Shown: positions 13,319-26,742, numbered from the stretch's first letter. The stretch is DNA of 64,000 nt from Amoeboaphelidium protococcarum (GCA_023515745.1 JALECJ010000056.1:124001-188000), one strand, 5' to 3'. Made by a program: numbers and translations. The notes: generated by a model not told the origin, from the sequence alone.

Positions 13319-13715
13319 TCAATCAGCATTGCTGCAATTAAGTAAATTATCAGCTATAATAATAAACGATTCAATACTATTATCTCCAAGAATCAAATTA
13401 TTGAATTCAAGTGGATGAGATTATTTCAACTTAGTTTCATGCAGATGTTCCATAAATTTACCTGAAGAACGCCTCAGAAACCTGATTTTGATTCAAGTCT
13501 ACAAATATTGAGCGATTAGAAATACGCTCTTGTTACTAATAGTCATAACCAATATTGAAACATCGCATCAAATATCACCAGAAGAAGATATTGAGACCGG
13601 AACACGCGAACGACTCTGAAAACTCCACAATAATCGCCTGGCCCGACACTGCCTTTTTCTCTGGGTATTCGAACACTTTAAAACTCCGGAGATCTCATTC
13701 ATATACGCATTTTCT
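13319..13715 (-). CDS. Small spliced gene, 5' end unresolved
   Basis: Three exon pieces on the minus strand join in frame: up to 13598, 13528-13462 and 13376-13319, with introns of 69 and 85 nt (gt..ag). The deduced end reads KVFEYPEKKAVSGQAIIVEF, then SERISNRSIFVDLNQNQ, then IESFIIIADNLLNCSNAD and TGA. Without splicing the frame is broken by TGA, so the introns are inferred from frame continuity. The first exon has no clear ATG; the start could overlap the divergent Crinkler-like gene. Function unknown. Confidence 0.4.
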
Positions 13716-13758
13716 AATAATAATATTGAATCCCCATTTCTAGACACATTACCAAGGT

Positions 13759-15972
13759 ATGGAAGACAAAAAATTCACAACTGTCTTTTTTGATCTTGTG
13801 TACATCAAAGAGGAGGGTAATTAAATTATGGATATAAAAGGTCAAGTTGTCTAATAAGATGCTACTTTGTCTGATTTGCTCAAGGCCGTTGCGGAAAAAT
13901 CCTATTGGGTAAATTTTGTTATTAGCGATATGAAGGTATATCTTAACTAGAGCTAATTTGAAAATGGTGTTGAGTATCCGAGTAGTTTTACAGTTTAAGA
14001 TCTGCAATCCGCTGGGTATGGCTTTTTAAAAAATAGAATTGTAATTACTGCGATTTATCATGAGCTGTTGTTTGGGCAGGCTAGATTTTCCAGTCTGCAA
14101 GGGCCTATCTCTGAATTTGAAGATTTTTAACGCGTCGCGCAGTTGATGTTGAATAGTGACATTGTCAAAAATGTGGAGTAGAAAGTTTATGATCTGTACA
14201 GTGGAGGTATTGAGCTTCCATTCATATTTATTACAGGCTCTTCTGGATGTGGTAAATCGTAGTTGGCCATGACTCTGTACTACAAAAGCTTGCTGCTAAA
14301 TTCTGCGCGTAAAGTTTATTATCTCAACTGTGTTACTTATAGGCTGAGAAGTTAGAATATTTATCGTTACTTCGAATCACCATCGGCGTTGTTTATGAAA
14401 TGCGTTGACTCCGATTTTAATGCGAAAATTTCTCCAAGTGAATCAAGAAATGAGTTGCTTGGGAATAAGCTATATGTATTTGACTTTATTCGCTAGCTGC
14501 TCTTTGATGATATTTATGGAAGAAAGTGTGAGGTTGAAGTGAAGAAGTTTGAAGGCACAGAACTCGCATCCTTGGTACGTAGTAAATTTGATGCATCCAA
14601 TAGGCCTGTGGTTATTCTGGATGAATTTTTACCTCGCTTTGTGGAGGAATATTCAGGTAATGAAAAATTACTGAACTTTATTCGCAATTGCTTCTTGACT
14701 GTTGGTATCATGGTCATAACTATGGGGACTGATGTCCGGGTGGCGAATGTGAGGTAATATGATGACGGTTCCTGTAGTAGATTCCAAACGCGTTAGAGGA
14801 GCCTCATTTACACGCGTCTACCTAAAGTTTTTAAATAGATGTTTTCTAGTGTAGCAGAGTCATAACCATTATGGCATACAATTCTTTGTAGTTCTCGACC
14901 ATTGTTCGCATTAGATGCTTACAATTTGCTGTAGAAAGAACAAGACATTGACAAGGTTTTGAGTGAATTGTTCAAGAGATTTCGGGATTACAAGAATATA
15001 GGGAATGAATTGTTTATTGAAGGACAGCGTGCATAGGTGGCATTGGCGCTGAATGCTTGTCATATGGCTAGCAGTTATGATGACTCCGCGTATCTTATTA
15101 ATGACCATTATGGACGGTTGTTGCTTGATTAAGAACCAACGGTTGTGTCTACTAATGGACTTGTTATAGATTCGAAAGTGTATTCTCCGTTGCGTCCAAA
15201 GTCGGCATTTCCATCTCCTGAAGATGATTTGTTGTTGCATTTGGTAATGTTGGGTGGGTTGGGATACAAAGCTATGTATAGAGGTTCTTCGGTATGTCCT
15301 TTGCGAGTTTGCTTGAAAGAGATGCTGCAAGATGAAAAAATTAGATTTAGTCTTAGCCTCTCTTACTTGAAAAAAGCATCTCATACCGTGAGTGATGATT
15401 AGTGGCTGGATGCTTTACTATTGTCTGCTATATGTTTAGCATCTCGTCAAGGTGGAGTTAGAGGTATTGGCTTAAAAGAATTCTTTAAGCATTTGATGTA
15501 TGAGTTGCATCCTGAAGCTATCACGTTTGAGAATCTTTCACTGGAGAACTTGAGTCTAATCGAGAAATTTGCTCATGTTGTTGTGCCGTTTTACTCTACT
15601 CCTGGTGCTAAATGGCCTGATTTTATTTTGAATAGCAAGGAGTTTAATTGCCGTAACCTTGAATACGTTGCTGATAATGTAACTGTGGATTCGCATGGAA
15701 TTTCCAACAAGAATGTATACAGAATCTACCAAAGTTCTGACGTCTCTATTGTTGTCGGAGCCATCTCTTAGGCTGAATCTTTTTAATGTTTTATCAAAGG
15801 ATTGAATCTCGATGTCTCATCATGTAAGTTCGTAAGGCTGTCACAGAAGGAAGACGTTGCATCGTTTGAAGATTATAGTGACCAAATTTATAAAGGAGGA
15901 TAAGGCGGTATCGATTTAGAGAAGATTTACAAGCAATTGGTAGTAGTGATCGAGATTGGTCAGTTTCCGTGA
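13759..15972 (+). CDS. Crinkler-like protein: ubiquitin-like header plus P-loop NTPase
   Basis: A 737-aa single-exon protein. Residues ~1-110 resemble the small beta-rich, ubiquitin-like header seen in Crinkler (CRN) proteins. A P-loop NTPase follows, with Walker A GSSGCGKSQ (~160-168), Walker B PVVILDEFLP (~283), and a sensor-like MVITMGTDVR strand. The C-terminal ~300 residues are alpha/beta and could hold the nuclease-like or regulatory part known in Crinkler-RHS proteins. CRN genes occur in oomycetes, chytrids, mycorrhizal fungi and other protists, often as multicopy effectors or intracellular conflict proteins. No signal peptide is visible. The CRN call rests on domain order and motifs only; a STAND or other AAA-like ATPase is the alternative. 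Confidence 0.5.
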
Positions 15973-16384
15973 TTCTTTAGAATTATAGTTGATAGAATTA
16001 TATAAAGATGGGAAAATGAAAGAGTTGCATTTTTAAACTTTAGTTTGTGAGTGGACATTTTAGCGCACTCAAGCACCTCAACACTTATACCAACCAACCC
16101 ATTCTATGTAAACGTGCCTTCGAGAAGTATGTGGATTGCAGTTCTGACTTACTGTAACATTCACGCGAATATCTATGCCTAGCTTTCCCTCCTAAAAAGA
16201 TGGGATGTATTCTCATCACATGAGCTTCTACGCGTTGCCTTCTTGTAGTAGTCAACTTCTTTCACTCATTCAACAGAATTTCAACAGCACATAGATCGAC
16301 TCGTCATCAATAGATACACGAGCTCTTTTGATCTGATTTCCTTTGTCGCTTGAAATATAATGGTGCAAAATTTAATAGTTGATA
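15973..16384. other. Intergenic region before the sulfate transporter
   Basis: Between two plus-strand genes. A short plus-strand frame (about 16030-16220, containing KRAFEKYVDCSSDLLQHSRE) has coding-like composition but no in-frame ATG; it could be an isolated exon or chance. Nothing else seen. Confidence 0.4.
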
Positions 16385-18427
16385 ATGTCTAATCTCCGCC
16401 AAAGTTTATCATAAATAGCTAATTTAGTCAAGTATGCGCCATTTTCGCTATATAAATATTCTTCCGGCACTGTTTAGTATTATCGTACGAATCCACTGTA
16501 ATTTAATGTCGAGATTCTAAGTGGCTTCTCTGTCGGTATCATGCAAGTTCCAGAGTCGATTGCATTCGCTTTCATAGCCCAGATCTCGCCCATTCGCGGA
16601 CTATATTCTACATTCTTTATGGTGCTGTTAGCTGCTGCACTCGGTGGTAGGCCAGGCATGATTTCAGGTATCGCTGGCGCTATGGTTGTGGTCGTTCAGG
16701 AAATGGTTTACGAGATGAAGGCGCTTGGGATATGCGAGTTTGAGCGTTTGAATCTCATCTATATTACTATTATATTCTGTGGTTTGTTTTAAATGATTGC
16801 CGGACTATTGCAGATTCATCGATTATTCATGCTCTTGCCATAGACTATCGCAATCGGATTTGTTAATGGACTAGCTATTATTGTCTTTCGGAGCCAGCTT
16901 GGCGCATTCCAGGTGGACGATTAGTCGGCGCAAGACTTTAATCCAGAGCCTACCGGATGTCCTGCTCCCGATGAAACTGCTGGCATTCCACAGAGATGGT
17001 TAACGCTTGGTGAATTATAGACGTGGTTGGTATTGATTTTAGTTGCGGTGGTGATGGCGATTATGTTCTTGCAGCCTAAAATTAAAAAGACTATACGTGT
17101 TGGTCGATTCATAATCAGTTCCAAGCTGATACCTGCCTCTCTAACTGCCATGTTGGTGGCTACATTTATAGAACATGTCATATATCGCACTGCATTCAAA
17201 GTATCAACCAAAGTAGTTGGCGATGTCGCAAAGTTGTCGGGAGATCTACCGACATTTTACTTCCCTTAGATTGATGGTCAAAGATCTTAAACGTGGCCTC
17301 TAATTCTCAAATATGCCGCGATATTAGCTGCTGTAGCCATAACTGAGAATCTTCTTACTCTTTAGCTCTTAACTGTGTATTTAAAACGGAAATTAAAGCC
17401 AAAGAATGGACTGCAAGAGCTCATGGCTCAGGGTGTTGGCTGTATATTTTCTGGACTATTTTAATCTATTGGCGGTAATACCATGATTGGATAGTCGACA
17501 GTTAATATTCTAAATGGATCATAGAATAGACTTGCTGGCGTATTTGCAGCCTTTTTCATCTTACTAATGATTGCATTCGCTGGTCCTGCCATTGAATTGC
17601 TACCTATCGCCAGTCTGACTGGAATTCTCTTTGTCGTGGTTATTCATACATTTGAGTGGAAGTTTTTCAAGTATCTGTGGAAGCGGTAGGCTAATATTAC
17701 CGACTATATTACCATTATCTTGGTGACTGTGATGGCAGTATTGACCAATTTGGCGTATGCTTTAGCGGCCGGGCTGGTCTGGTCAGTTTTGGTATTTACC
17801 ATCCAGGCATCCTCTTCTCTCTAAATTACCTTCAGTGATGATTTGCACCAGGCTCCCTAGTGGACGGCTGACTTCTTGATGGATTAAAAAACAGACGATC
17901 CCACTTAACGGCGGCGAAAGGTTCTATTCTGTAAACCGAGTGGATTATTATTTTTTGGCTCTGTGAGAACTTTTGTACAGGAAGTCTCTTGGCAGGTGCG
18001 GTAAAATTTTGAGCGCAAGACTTAGAGTTAGTAGGAGCAATCCGTTGATGATAATGTTGAAGAACTAGTTGATGGAGTTGTCTTAATTGATTGTATAGAG
18101 TTAGAAATATTTGATTTTTCTGCCATTGATGTTCTGAAGCAGATATCTAAGCAATGTTAGAATCTTGGCATTAAACTATATCTGATCAATGTACTGGAGC
18201 ACAATTAGGCGCTGATGAGGAAGCATACTAATCTCAAAGCAACTCTCCTCTCTAATGATTCTGTCGAGTTGGAAGTCCAAGATGAAGACTACCAAGATAT
18301 CGAGCACATCAACACAGTTGGCGCGCTTGAAGGCCAAGATGATCACCCCATGGTGGATCGCGTCGACGTATAGCCATCTTCCGACCTCCCCATGTATGAG
18401 CAGAATAGTAGCCAAGAGTCTGTGTGA
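16385..18427 (+). CDS. SLC26/SulP anion transporter with STAS domain
   Basis: A 680-aa membrane protein. The start is the first ATG after an in-frame TGA. The SulP core begins at FNVEILSGFSVGIMQVPESIAFAFIA and continues through about a dozen hydrophobic segments, including a GLYSTFFMVLLAAALGGRPG loop typical of bacterial-type SulP proteins, and a QSIGGNTMIGQSTVN helix. The C-terminal cytosolic part (from ~510) contains a STAS domain with the VLIDCIELEIFDFSAIDVL strand-helix signature, then an acidic tail. Likely substrate is sulfate or bicarbonate/chloride. The short form with compact loops resembles prokaryotic and algal SulP rather than animal SLC26; location probably the plasma membrane. 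Confidence 0.92.
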
Positions 18428-18800
18428 AGATTTTAGAATATATGTACCGTTTTTGATGAAATATATTAGATTTCTTTAAACGACGCGGCTGGCAGGGTTT
18501 GTATTTAAATCTACCTGTAAAGATTGCTATCTCCTTAAGACTGTCAATCTGTGTTCACAGTTGGCCGCAAGAGGCGTAAATTTTTTTGATACCTTTATGA
18601 TCTTTGCAACGACTACAGTATAAAGATTTTATCTTATAGATAAGCCATACTGTAATCAGTGACTGAAGAGAGTGTGCCGCGTTTTAGTTCCGTTTTTTAG
18701 CTCTGAGTGCAACGATAAAAGTCGACAAAACTATATTGAAATTTGATAAAGCTTCTAATATAGATTAAAGCACTTGATTCTATTATTAAATATACTAGAA
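18428..18800. other. Convergent intergenic region
   Basis: Lies between the 3' ends of the SulP gene and the eIF3b gene. No coding frame or RNA recognised. Confidence 0.6.
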
Positions 18801-20891
18801 TCACTCTGAATCTTTAACAGCTTCGACAGTCTCCTCGACAATCTCCTCGACTTCTTCTTCGTACTGCTCCAATTATTCAGTGCCAGAGTCTTGATCAGAT
18901 TTTGCACTATCGCCCAACAATTTTACATGCTCATCCTTTGTCTACAAGACCCACTTGGCACACTCTGCACGCCATGCCAGCCACTCGCTCCTCAGCGTTG
19001 CTCTGTGTTGGCGAGCACGCAAATCCATACCACTTTGGAACTTCTTATCCTACTCATCGTATTTCTGGCTGTACTTGGTCAAATTTTTCTTGATATCCTT
19101 AATCTGCTCTGCACTCAACATAGAAGGTGGTCGCGGTCTCCACTCGGCCATCTTGCATTTAGGTAAGACATTCTTACTCACAATCTCACCCTTCATATTC
19201 CAAATGATGAACCCATTCTCAGATACAATATTGAAATAGCTAACCAACGACAACAGATACCTACCGCTTGGATCAAATTCAACGCTAGAGGCATTAAAGT
19301 GAGAACATGTGCACAGAGGCACAGATAAATCACCACCTTCAACATCGTAAATGTCAAATTCTCCCGCCGACTTCAGAGCGCCAACCACAAAGAATCTTCC
19401 ATTCGGAGACCACTTCACCATACTGGCACTCTTGCGCTCCTCAGTGTGCACCTCTCTAATATCCTACTGCACCTTCGCCACAGTATAAAAGGTTCTACTA
19501 CCATCAGTGCTCAGCATTACAAAATGATTACCAGTAGGTTCAAACGCCAGCGAAATGATAGACTTATCTTTTAGGCCCTCATACACCAACACTGGCACTC
19601 CCTTCTCAGTCATGTCAAACAGTTCAATGTTCGTAAACGTGCTCTTCTTGGTCTTTGTAAATCTCTCAACCTACGCAGCCATAAACTTGCCTTCAGACTG
19701 CCAATGCATTTGCAGGTCGGCAACTAAGAACAAGTTCTTGGTACGGATCACACTCTTGCTGCGGACATCAACGACGGCAATCTTGGCAGGGATATTCTTG
19801 TCTTCAGGCACCCAGTAGGCCAACTCATCGTGACCTGGTCGCCATGCAAAGTCATGTACTTTGCCCAACTTGAGCGTATCTGAAGTCATTCTAGGAAGCT
19901 CAAATACCTCCAAATCGCTCTTGTCATTCAGCTTGGCGACATAGTTCTCCGTGGAAGTGGAATATTTGAACAGAGGCCAGTTCTTGAAATTAGCTCCATC
20001 ATACTTTAGAGCAGAATCTTCCACCTTGAAAGCACGCAGCAACTTTCCAGTCTTGATGTCCCAGATACGAAGATTATCATCCTTCTAGGTGGATGACTCT
20101 GGACTCCAAGTGGTCAAATAGGACTCTTTAGCACTAAAATCCAATAATCTCACGTTAGGATGAACAAATCTGGCCATTCTCTCCCAGGACTTGCCACCCC
20201 ACAGAGCAATACCTTGCTTGTGCATAGTGGCGAGATAAGTGCCCTGAGGAGACCACTTGAAGATATTCTCAGTCCAGTTATTACGCGCGTGGATAGGATC
20301 AATGGCACTGATGTGAGCACTATTCCAATAGATGCAAGTCTCCTCACCAACCAGAGTCGCCAATTGGTCACGAGCCTGAGCGTCCATCAGCCAACTGTTC
20401 AACTGCTCCTTCTCTTTGTATGGTTCCTCGACAGGTGCAGTATAAACATCAGGCGTATCCATAATCTTGTCAAAATCAGTCAATTTAGCGGCGGTAAACG
20501 TGTGCTTGGCATCCAGTCTCAGCCCATCAATAGATTTAACAGCCTGCGAGGCAACATCTCCAGAAGCGAATTCAACGAACGCGAATCCCTTTGACATTTT
20601 CTTACCACCCATTGCCTCATCCTCAGCCATTGGCATTGTGATTCCACCTGCACCTAGCTTACCAAATTTCGAAAACTGCTTGGTCAACACTGCCAAAAGC
20701 TTACTCTCGCGGGCCTCATCAACAACAGGCAGATTATCCACCACGAGAATACTATCCAGAACCTGGGCTTCCTCTGCGTCACCACCATTCAGCAAACTTT
20801 CATACTTTTTATCCAACTGGGACAGATCAATCTCATCCTCTTCCAAAACAATATCTTCCAATCTAATTTCTTCCTACTACTCCACGGTCAT
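18801..20891 (-). CDS. Translation initiation factor eIF3 subunit b (Prt1)
   Basis: A 696-aa single-exon protein. It starts with an acidic leader (IDLSQLDKKYESLL), then an RRM (~45-130: SILVVDNLP ... KGFAFVEF) that binds eIF3a/eIF3j, then the EPYKEKEQLNSWLMDAQARDQ linker, a nine-bladed WD-like propeller (NWTENIFKWSPQGTYLATMHKQG, FAWRPGHDELAYW, MVKWSPNGRFFVVG), and the C-terminal helix with EWLAWRAECAKWVL and a Glu-rich tail. Length and order match yeast Prt1 and animal eIF3b. It scaffolds the eIF3 complex on the 40S subunit. Confidence 0.95.
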
Positions 20892-21170
20892 TTTGTTAAT
20901 ATTCTCTGTGATATTACCAGAAATTATAGTAGTTAGCGTCTACCGGTAAAGGGCAATCGAGAGAGAGAGAACGAGCAAAAAAGGGATCGCGTTTTGATCT
21001 TTAACCGAAGTTTTGTTGCCAGACGTCGTCTTGACCCTTTCAAAGGCGAGCTTTAAAGATTCATTGACGATGGTATGACCAAAGGTAATAAGATGCGCTT
21101 GAATTTACGTGAATGACTGTATCAATCAATTATGTCTATACACTTTTTACGAATTGACTCTGCGAGCATT

Positions 21171-22333
21171 TCATTTACGTACATGAAACTCTTTGTAACC
21201 GCAGAAGAACTACTCAATGTGATTTCGCAAGCATTAGATATCTTCATCCGTGTTAGAGTTCTTCATATGATTTGCGTGGATTGACAGCTCGTAAGATGGT
21301 TGATAGAGTGAATAATACCCGTGGTATGGGATCTACTCACACAATGTCTCTTTTAAACATCTAGCAGTCATTAAAGTCCAACATCTGGCAGTATTGGCAT
21401 TGTTGTAACCACCAGCGCCAAGTAAGAGCAGAGGTACGTTCTGTTACAACAGCAGATCAAGCGCGAAACTCAAATCAGTCAAGTTCAGAGACCGCGCTGG
21501 ATCATTCGCGAGACCATCGGCACCGGCTACCAGAATTACACAATCAGGAGAGAAGTTGTTTAAGCACTCGCTTATAACATGGTCGTAGATGTTCTGGTAC
21601 TGTTTTTAAGTCAGTCCTTCTTTAAGCGGAATATTGAGATTACAAAACTTTCCTTTGCCAGCTCCAATTTCCTGCATAGAACCGGTGCTTGGAAAAAATC
21701 CGGGTTCAAATCTGTGAAACGACACGCAGAAAACACTGTCGCTGTAGTAAAACGCGTCTTGAGTACCGTCGCCGTGATGCGCGTCAATGTCGATAATGAG
21801 GACGCGTTTGAAGTGACTACGCAGTCTCAATGCACTTGTAACAACATCATTAAAGTAGCAAAATCCAGATGCTTCAGCCATTTGAGCATGATGTCTTCCA
21901 CCGTTCCAGTGGATGCAAATATCGCATTTATTCTCGACGATATTACCTGCTGCTTGAATTGAAGCGCCACCTAAAAGTTGAATGTACTCGCCCATGTTTT
22001 CTACAGGAGGACAGTCATCCTGTAATCCATACTCTTCATTGAAGTCATCCTCCTATTCGCACTTTAATAAATATTCCACATAGTCAGGGTCATGAAATGT
22101 GCATAGATCTTCCATAGACCCATGCTAATGCCCTATAATTTACATCTTTTAGTCCAGACTGTAAGCTTGAATCAATCCATGAACTATTGAAGCCTACATT
22201 TACTATTTGGAAATGTTTCATTATAGATTGATTAAAGTTTTAGAATTACTCTATTGATATTTTGCGGGAGCTGATCAACCAGGGAATTGTATCGCTGTGA
22301 GTAGATGTATGCAACTCTTTTATCAATGACCAT
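21171..22333 (-). CDS. Class I histone deacetylase, HDAC8-like
   Basis: Two exons (22333-22250, 22193-21171) encode 368 aa, close to human HDAC8 (377). The 56-nt intron joins AYIYSQRYNSL...NINR to ASIVHGLIQAYSLDQKM, the HDAC8-type N-terminus. Catalytic elements are present: HWNGGRHHAQMAEASGFCY (the His pair), DIDAHHGDGTQDAFYYSDS (zinc Asp and His), GADGLANDP (second zinc Asp) and GAGGYNNANTARCW (transition-state Tyr). The short C-terminus lacks the tail of HDAC1/2, which supports HDAC8 or an orphan class I member. It removes acetyl groups from lysines of histones or cohesin. Confidence 0.93.
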
Positions 22334-22503
22334 AGTGATTGTCTTGTTTCAATAATTCAAGCACAGTAAAGTAAAGTCGCGTTGATATGAAAAGAAAGTT
22401 CAAACAGTTTCAATTTTTGTCTACTGTATATTCATTTCATCATCACTATCATCCTCCCCACCATCACCATCTACGTCACCAAACAACAACATTGTAAGTC
22501 AAT

Positions 22504-25500
22504 TCATGGTTGTGCTTCTTATTGCGGCACAACTTCTTCTTCACGGCTAAAGAAACCTGGATCCTCCTTCTCCTTTTCACGAAGCAGAGTCAGCTTACTA
22601 GGCTTGATCATGTTCTCCAACGTTTACATCAGCACATCAGGCAACAAGCACACAACAATAGTGAGCAAAACTATAATCATGTAGTTGCCTTGGGACTTCA
22701 ACGCGTCAAAAAGACCAAAAGCTTCATATCCGAGTCCAATTTTGGGCCACATCTGCTAGTAGATGGCTTAAAAGATAAACCAGAGCACGATAGACAGGAT
22801 GGTCACGAACATTGTAGGCATAGTCCAAGTTTTAGATTCCACCATTGTGATTTTGAAGTTGATTACAAAAACAACAGCCGTGTATACAATGGTTCCCAGC
22901 AAATACATTGACGTGTCCTATTCACTACTAGAAATATCATTCTAAACCAATCCAAAGAAGGACATTGGAATCCAGAACAAGCACACTGCATGTATAGTAC
23001 AGGACATGAACCATTTCGCAATTGTAACCAGATTGAAAGAGTCATTCTACTATCCAAGACGGTATATAGTTGGAACTTTAAGGAGCACATCTTCGTTCAG
23101 ATCCTTCTCGAAAATTCCAATTAAAATCACAGGCAGAGAGGTGAAGAGCAAGTTGTACAGAGCCAGTGTCCACGACTCATATAATGATGTACCACTCGAC
23201 ACGGTGTACAACTAAAAGATTAACTGCGTTGCGTAAAAAGTGATGCACTTGTAAAAACTACCCATTATGAATTTCGACACTCTATAGTAGGACCAACGAC
23301 CATGGATCAACAGTAGACGACTCAGAAATTTGAAGCGGTAAATGTAATAGTCACTACTCTTTGCAGCCTGCAGACCCTCTCTACCTGCTATACCAATACC
23401 CAGATGAGCCTCCTTCAGCATCGCAATATCGTTAGCACCATCACCGATAGCTAAAGTCACGATTTCTCTACCCAGACGCGCCTTCATCATGCTGACCATC
23501 AACGCCTTCTAAATTGGACTGAATCTACAGCAGATAACACCATCACTCACACTGAGTAATTTCACTGTCAAATGTGCCAGTGATGAGAAATCATTATAAT
23601 TTCTTGCAATGTTGCCGTTTTCACGGCGCAACATTTCATGCTAGACCAAACATCTGTCAAAAGTAGTACCGTCTAACACAGCGACAACATGACGTCTGAT
23701 CTAAGAGGTAGTACCAGCGCTGCGAGGAATTGTCGATACAGTCCTGTTATCAGCGCCCTCAATTTCAGTTAAGATCTGATTGATGAAGGATGTATACGTC
23801 AAGTCTGTACCACCAATCTTCTTGTAATCCAGTACATGAACTGTACTGTTTGGTTTGATCAAATGACACGAGTATCCAATGTTAATGGCAGTTTCGCGCA
23901 TATCGCCAGTCAGCATCCAAATCTTGATATTGGCCTTTCTGAGGACATCTAAAGTCTCCTGAACACCATCTTACAACTGATCCTCAATACCTGTGGCACC
24001 CAAAACCTCCAGATCCTTCTCCATAGCGTCAGCCAACAATTTCAATGCATACTAACGATCATTAGATTGCAGCTGTACCTCATTGTACTTCCTGACCCAA
24101 TCATCATAATCAGCCTGAGGGATAACTTTCTGTGCGTACACCAAAGTACGCAAGCCTTCCATGGCAAACTACTTAACATGACCTTTTACTTCATTAGTAG
24201 CTCTGTCCAGAGTGAATGCACCATCGGTGTGAGGAGACACCAAAGACATCTAGTCAACCTTCATTCTTCCCCACATCTCAGTATCTGCACCTTTACACAC
24301 AAGTCTAATGGAACCATCAGGAAATTTGTAAATTACACTCATTCTCTTTCTCTCACTAGTGAACTCTAACACTTTCAAGACTTTGAATTACTTTTCACCC
24401 CCTTGATCTCGCAATCCAGTGGAAAATGGATTAGCAATTCTGACTTTAACAGTATCATTGTCTCTGTCCACAAACGTGACACCAAGATCTCTAGTAGCGT
24501 TCACAATGGCCAACTCATCAGCAGATGCAGCTTCATAAATGCTCTCAGTATTAGTCTTGTCCTTATTTCTACTCAAAGTTCCCCTCTTAGTGGTGGCTGT
24601 GACATTAGCTAGCTACACAGTGTGACACAGAGACATAGCCAGTGCCAATTTGCTGGCAGGACTATCTTGCACAAAATTGTGAACATCATCAAATACCTGA
24701 GTGCCAGTGACAGTCGGTCCAGTATTGGACACAACAACTGACGACACTTTATTTCTACCAAATGTTGACAATCTCTATGATCTGGGAGTTCCACCAGGCC
24801 CGGCATTCAAAGTCAGCTCATAGTTCTACTATCCAGTGGTAAACTTTCGGAATCTCATCACATTCTCTGTCAGAGTACCAGTTTTATCGGAGAAAATATA
24901 ACTGACACGACCCAGATCTTCATTCAGAGAGCTGGTATTGGCCACAGTTGCCTGTCCATAATCATCAGTCATCAGCTAATCACTCTGCATCAAGTATGCC
25001 TAGAACAACTTTATGATCTCCATCGTGACGTACAGGGAAATTGGAATCATGGTATTGAACAGAATCAGAAATGTGAAGAATAGCTGTATTCCAGAGCCAC
25101 CAGTCAAGGATTATAACTGAAGGTACGGCATTGTACTCTACCATCTTTCAATCCAAATATTGGCAGACACAGTGCACAGAACAGACAGAACGATAATCAA
25201 TGCAAAGACACCAATGACCAACAGATCTGTGCGTCTGGCCATAACAGGCATCTTGGCTTTATGCACAGATTTTGCATTGATTCTCACCTTGGAATCCTCT
25301 CCTGTATAGATAGCCACGCCATAAATGTAGTCAGCGCGTCTCAGGCTGCAGCCACGGAGAAGCACTTCATTAATAGTTAAAGGGATCTTTTCCAGCTCCT
25401 TAGAACCACCAAGGGAATACTCAATAGAACCTTCGAACTGGATAAGATCACTACTCTGAGCCTGAACCTTGATACAGATCTTGGACTGACTTAGCTGGGC

Positions 25501-26358
25501 TAGAGTCAGGTGGGTGAAATCTTTCACGGCAAATCTCTACTTCAAAGTGCTCTCTCCATCGAGCGACTTTGTCTCAACATAACAACAATCATCACCGGGC
25601 GACAGTGCCAACAGAACCATATCACAAGGTACCTAATCTCCTCTCTTCACCACAACAATATCTCCAACTTGAATATCTTATCTTGCAACCTTCTTCGTCT
25701 ACAAACCATCTCCATCTGCAGACACACCAGAGTGGAAGACATTCTTCATCAGGATATCGAAATCTTTCTCGACCGCGTCCACGTGTTTCATCAGCTCACT
25801 GTACGAGGAAATGTCTGGATCAATGGCAAACTTTGAACGGGCCACCTCGACTTGAGCCTGATTCTCGGCTGAGTCTTGCAGATGCCTCTTAAAGTCATCA
25901 TACGCCTCTCTCAGCATTGACAACGAAACAAAGAGGATCAAAGGGGCCACAGTAGTGTACTTGCCAGTGGGACTCAAGCCGGGAATCTGTTACAGAATCG
26001 AGATTAGCAGAAAGTAAATGTTGGCCACCTTGCTGAACTGATACACCGCCTGTAGAGGGATGAAATTGTACCATGTATATAGAGCAGAAGTCACACGATT
26101 GTCTTTGAACTGCTCATACGCCTGATACTTGTACTTGTTGCCGCCTCCTCTGTGTTTCAGCTGCTGTCTCGACTCTGCAGCTGCACCAATTTTGAAAATC
26201 TTTGAAACCAGACGCTCAATCAAGGAAGTTGTGATCTTGGGATCATACGCGAAGGAATAGTCTCTGTTCAGAGCTCCGGTGAATATCACACGGCCAGCCT
26301 AAGCCATGGACAGGTTGGAGTGGGTTGACTTGTTTTCCACAGCTGTCTATGAAGGCAT
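22504..26358 (-). CDS. P4-type ATPase (phospholipid flippase)
   Basis: An intronless 1284-aa protein. Order: N-terminal cytosolic region ([19 protein letters not shown]), [20 protein letters not shown] at the first membrane pair, a DGES actuator loop in place of the usual DGET, the phosphorylation motif [14 protein letters not shown], the nucleotide-binding domain, [12 protein letters not shown], and [19 protein letters not shown] before the last six membrane helices ([21 protein letters not shown]). These flippases move phosphatidylserine or phosphatidylethanolamine to the cytosolic leaflet of Golgi, endosome or plasma membrane, usually with a CDC50 partner (none in this window). Subfamily (Drs2/ATP8 versus Dnf/ATP10) not settled. 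Confidence 0.95.
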
Positions 26359-26742
26359 TTCGTTTGTAATTTATTACTGTGATTTCTCAGATGGATCTTT
26401 AAAAATAAGTTCGTTGCAACAACAGGTGTACACTGAAGGTTGTTGAGATGAGCCTGTTGCTACGACTCGAAAATCAGTGTCATGGTATAAAAATAGCCTT
26501 ACCACCCTCATGATTATCAATCGCGTGTTCATTGTAAAGGAAAATAATAAAGAGTACATGGAGCGTTCTTTGTGGAGGTTGTTCTTCTTGCAGATATAAT
26601 GGACGTTTTCCATCTCTCTTTGGTGACGATGTCTTCGATTGAATCTTTCTCTCACACAGAGCCAAAATTTTCTATTTTGTTCCTTCAAGGGAAAAGACGA
26701 GGGAGAGAATTTTTCAGTTCTAAATTGTCAAAAACAACTATC
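26359..26742. other. Divergent promoter region (P4-ATPase / DLST)
   Basis: 384 bp between two divergent start codons, so it must hold both promoters. No other gene supported; the short minus-strand frames here have no recognisable content. Confidence 0.6.

Noticed and set aside
13319-13598. In-frame TGA codons as evidence that UGA also encodes Trp
   Set aside because: A 69-nt and an 85-nt GT-AG intron remove one TGA and leave the other as the natural stop, so no recoding is needed here.
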